Assembly: GCA_945952115.1 (NCBI GenBank)
Contig: CAMFHA010000006.1
Location: 1 to 54,792, forward strand
From: an uncultured Legionella sp.
Lineage (GTDB): Bacteria > Pseudomonadota > Gammaproteobacteria > Legionellales > Legionellaceae
DNA length: 54,792 nt
Direction: 5' to 3'
Part shown: positions 54,622 through 54,792 of the stretch, piece after piece
How the letters are laid out: every line of letters begins with the position of its first letter
Position numbering within the stretch: position 1 is the stretch's first letter
Notes under the pieces: generated by a model
Databases searched by the model: none
What the model saw: the letters and a program-made list of their open reading frames with translations, nothing else
Told to the model about the DNA's origin: nothing
Position numbers and translations under genes: made by a program

Positions 54622-54792
54622 TTGAGGAGCGTCAATTGCTTCAGTTTTGTAGGTTACAAGATAGACAAAGGTAATGCATGGAATAAGTTTGTTTTCTTCT
54701 CTTTTAGAAATATATTGTATTTGCGTTGGTTAGATTGTTATAGTTATTTAAAATTTGAAATGTCCATAAGATTTGGTATTATTATGGTTTTT

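Overview
The window looks like a Legionella-type (Legionellaceae, Gammaproteobacteria) chromosomal lipopolysaccharide locus. The DNA is very AT-rich. It carries legionaminic-acid genes, a pgi gene next to rmlB, and large helical proteins of the kind Legionella exports as effectors. The assignment is inferred from gene content; no rRNA or other taxonomic marker is present.

Layout. 1-511 holds a broken gene relic. lipA (692-1675) converges on a 946-residue protein with a TCP11-like segment (1664-4504, minus). A methyltransferase and a POT-family transporter form a small minus-strand unit (4813-7174). From 7638 to 53724 everything is on the plus strand and almost all of it is glycan biosynthesis. 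Block 1 (7638-28412) has a short Wzz, a Wzx flippase, a polymerase-like membrane protein, an SDR enzyme, the legionaminic-acid genes (neuB, neuC, neuD, a CBS-aminotransferase fusion, a PtmF-like oxidoreductase, the CMP-sugar synthetase, a PtmA-like SDR, an acetyltransferase), a capsule-type transferase, a second flippase, two kinase-like proteins, a Wzy candidate, a glycosyltransferase and a WbpP-like epimerase. A near-consensus sigma-70 promoter (28435-28463) opens block 2 (pgi to 45695): rmlB, rmlA, a second Wzz, an aldo/keto reductase, rmlD, an RmlC-FdtA fusion, a 3-amino-sugar set, a third flippase, a GT2, a Wzy, a dTDP-rhamnose-4-epimerase-like enzyme and more transferases. A second promoter (45951-45980) opens block 3: an amino-deoxy-sugar transferase, the UDP-L-FucNAc/L-QuiNAc genes, a GT4, a WbpV-like reductase and a WbpL-like initiating transferase. 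A poorly conserved minus-strand ORF closes the window.

How it works together. The locus can supply CMP-legionaminic acid, dTDP-L-rhamnose and possibly dTDP-6-deoxy-L-talose, a dTDP-3-acetamido-3,6-dideoxyhexose, a UDP-2-acetamido-2,6-dideoxy-L-hexose and UDP-GalNAc-type sugars. Assembly would be Wzx/Wzy-dependent: three flippases, two or three polymerase candidates, two chain-length regulators and no ABC exporter in the window.

The most striking non-gene signal is a family of imperfect palindromic mobile repeats. Four copies are exactly 117 bp and a fifth, longer relative is 135 bp. All have 6-bp target duplications, so element plus duplication is always a multiple of three. Three copies sit inside genes, in the same orientation and in the only fully open reading frame of the element, adding about 35-41 codons to proteins. 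A fourth (the 135-bp one) supplies the stop codon of a gene. This resembles the Rickettsia palindromic elements that insert in frame into proteins. Three other, unrelated nested inverted-repeat elements lie in intergenic gaps.
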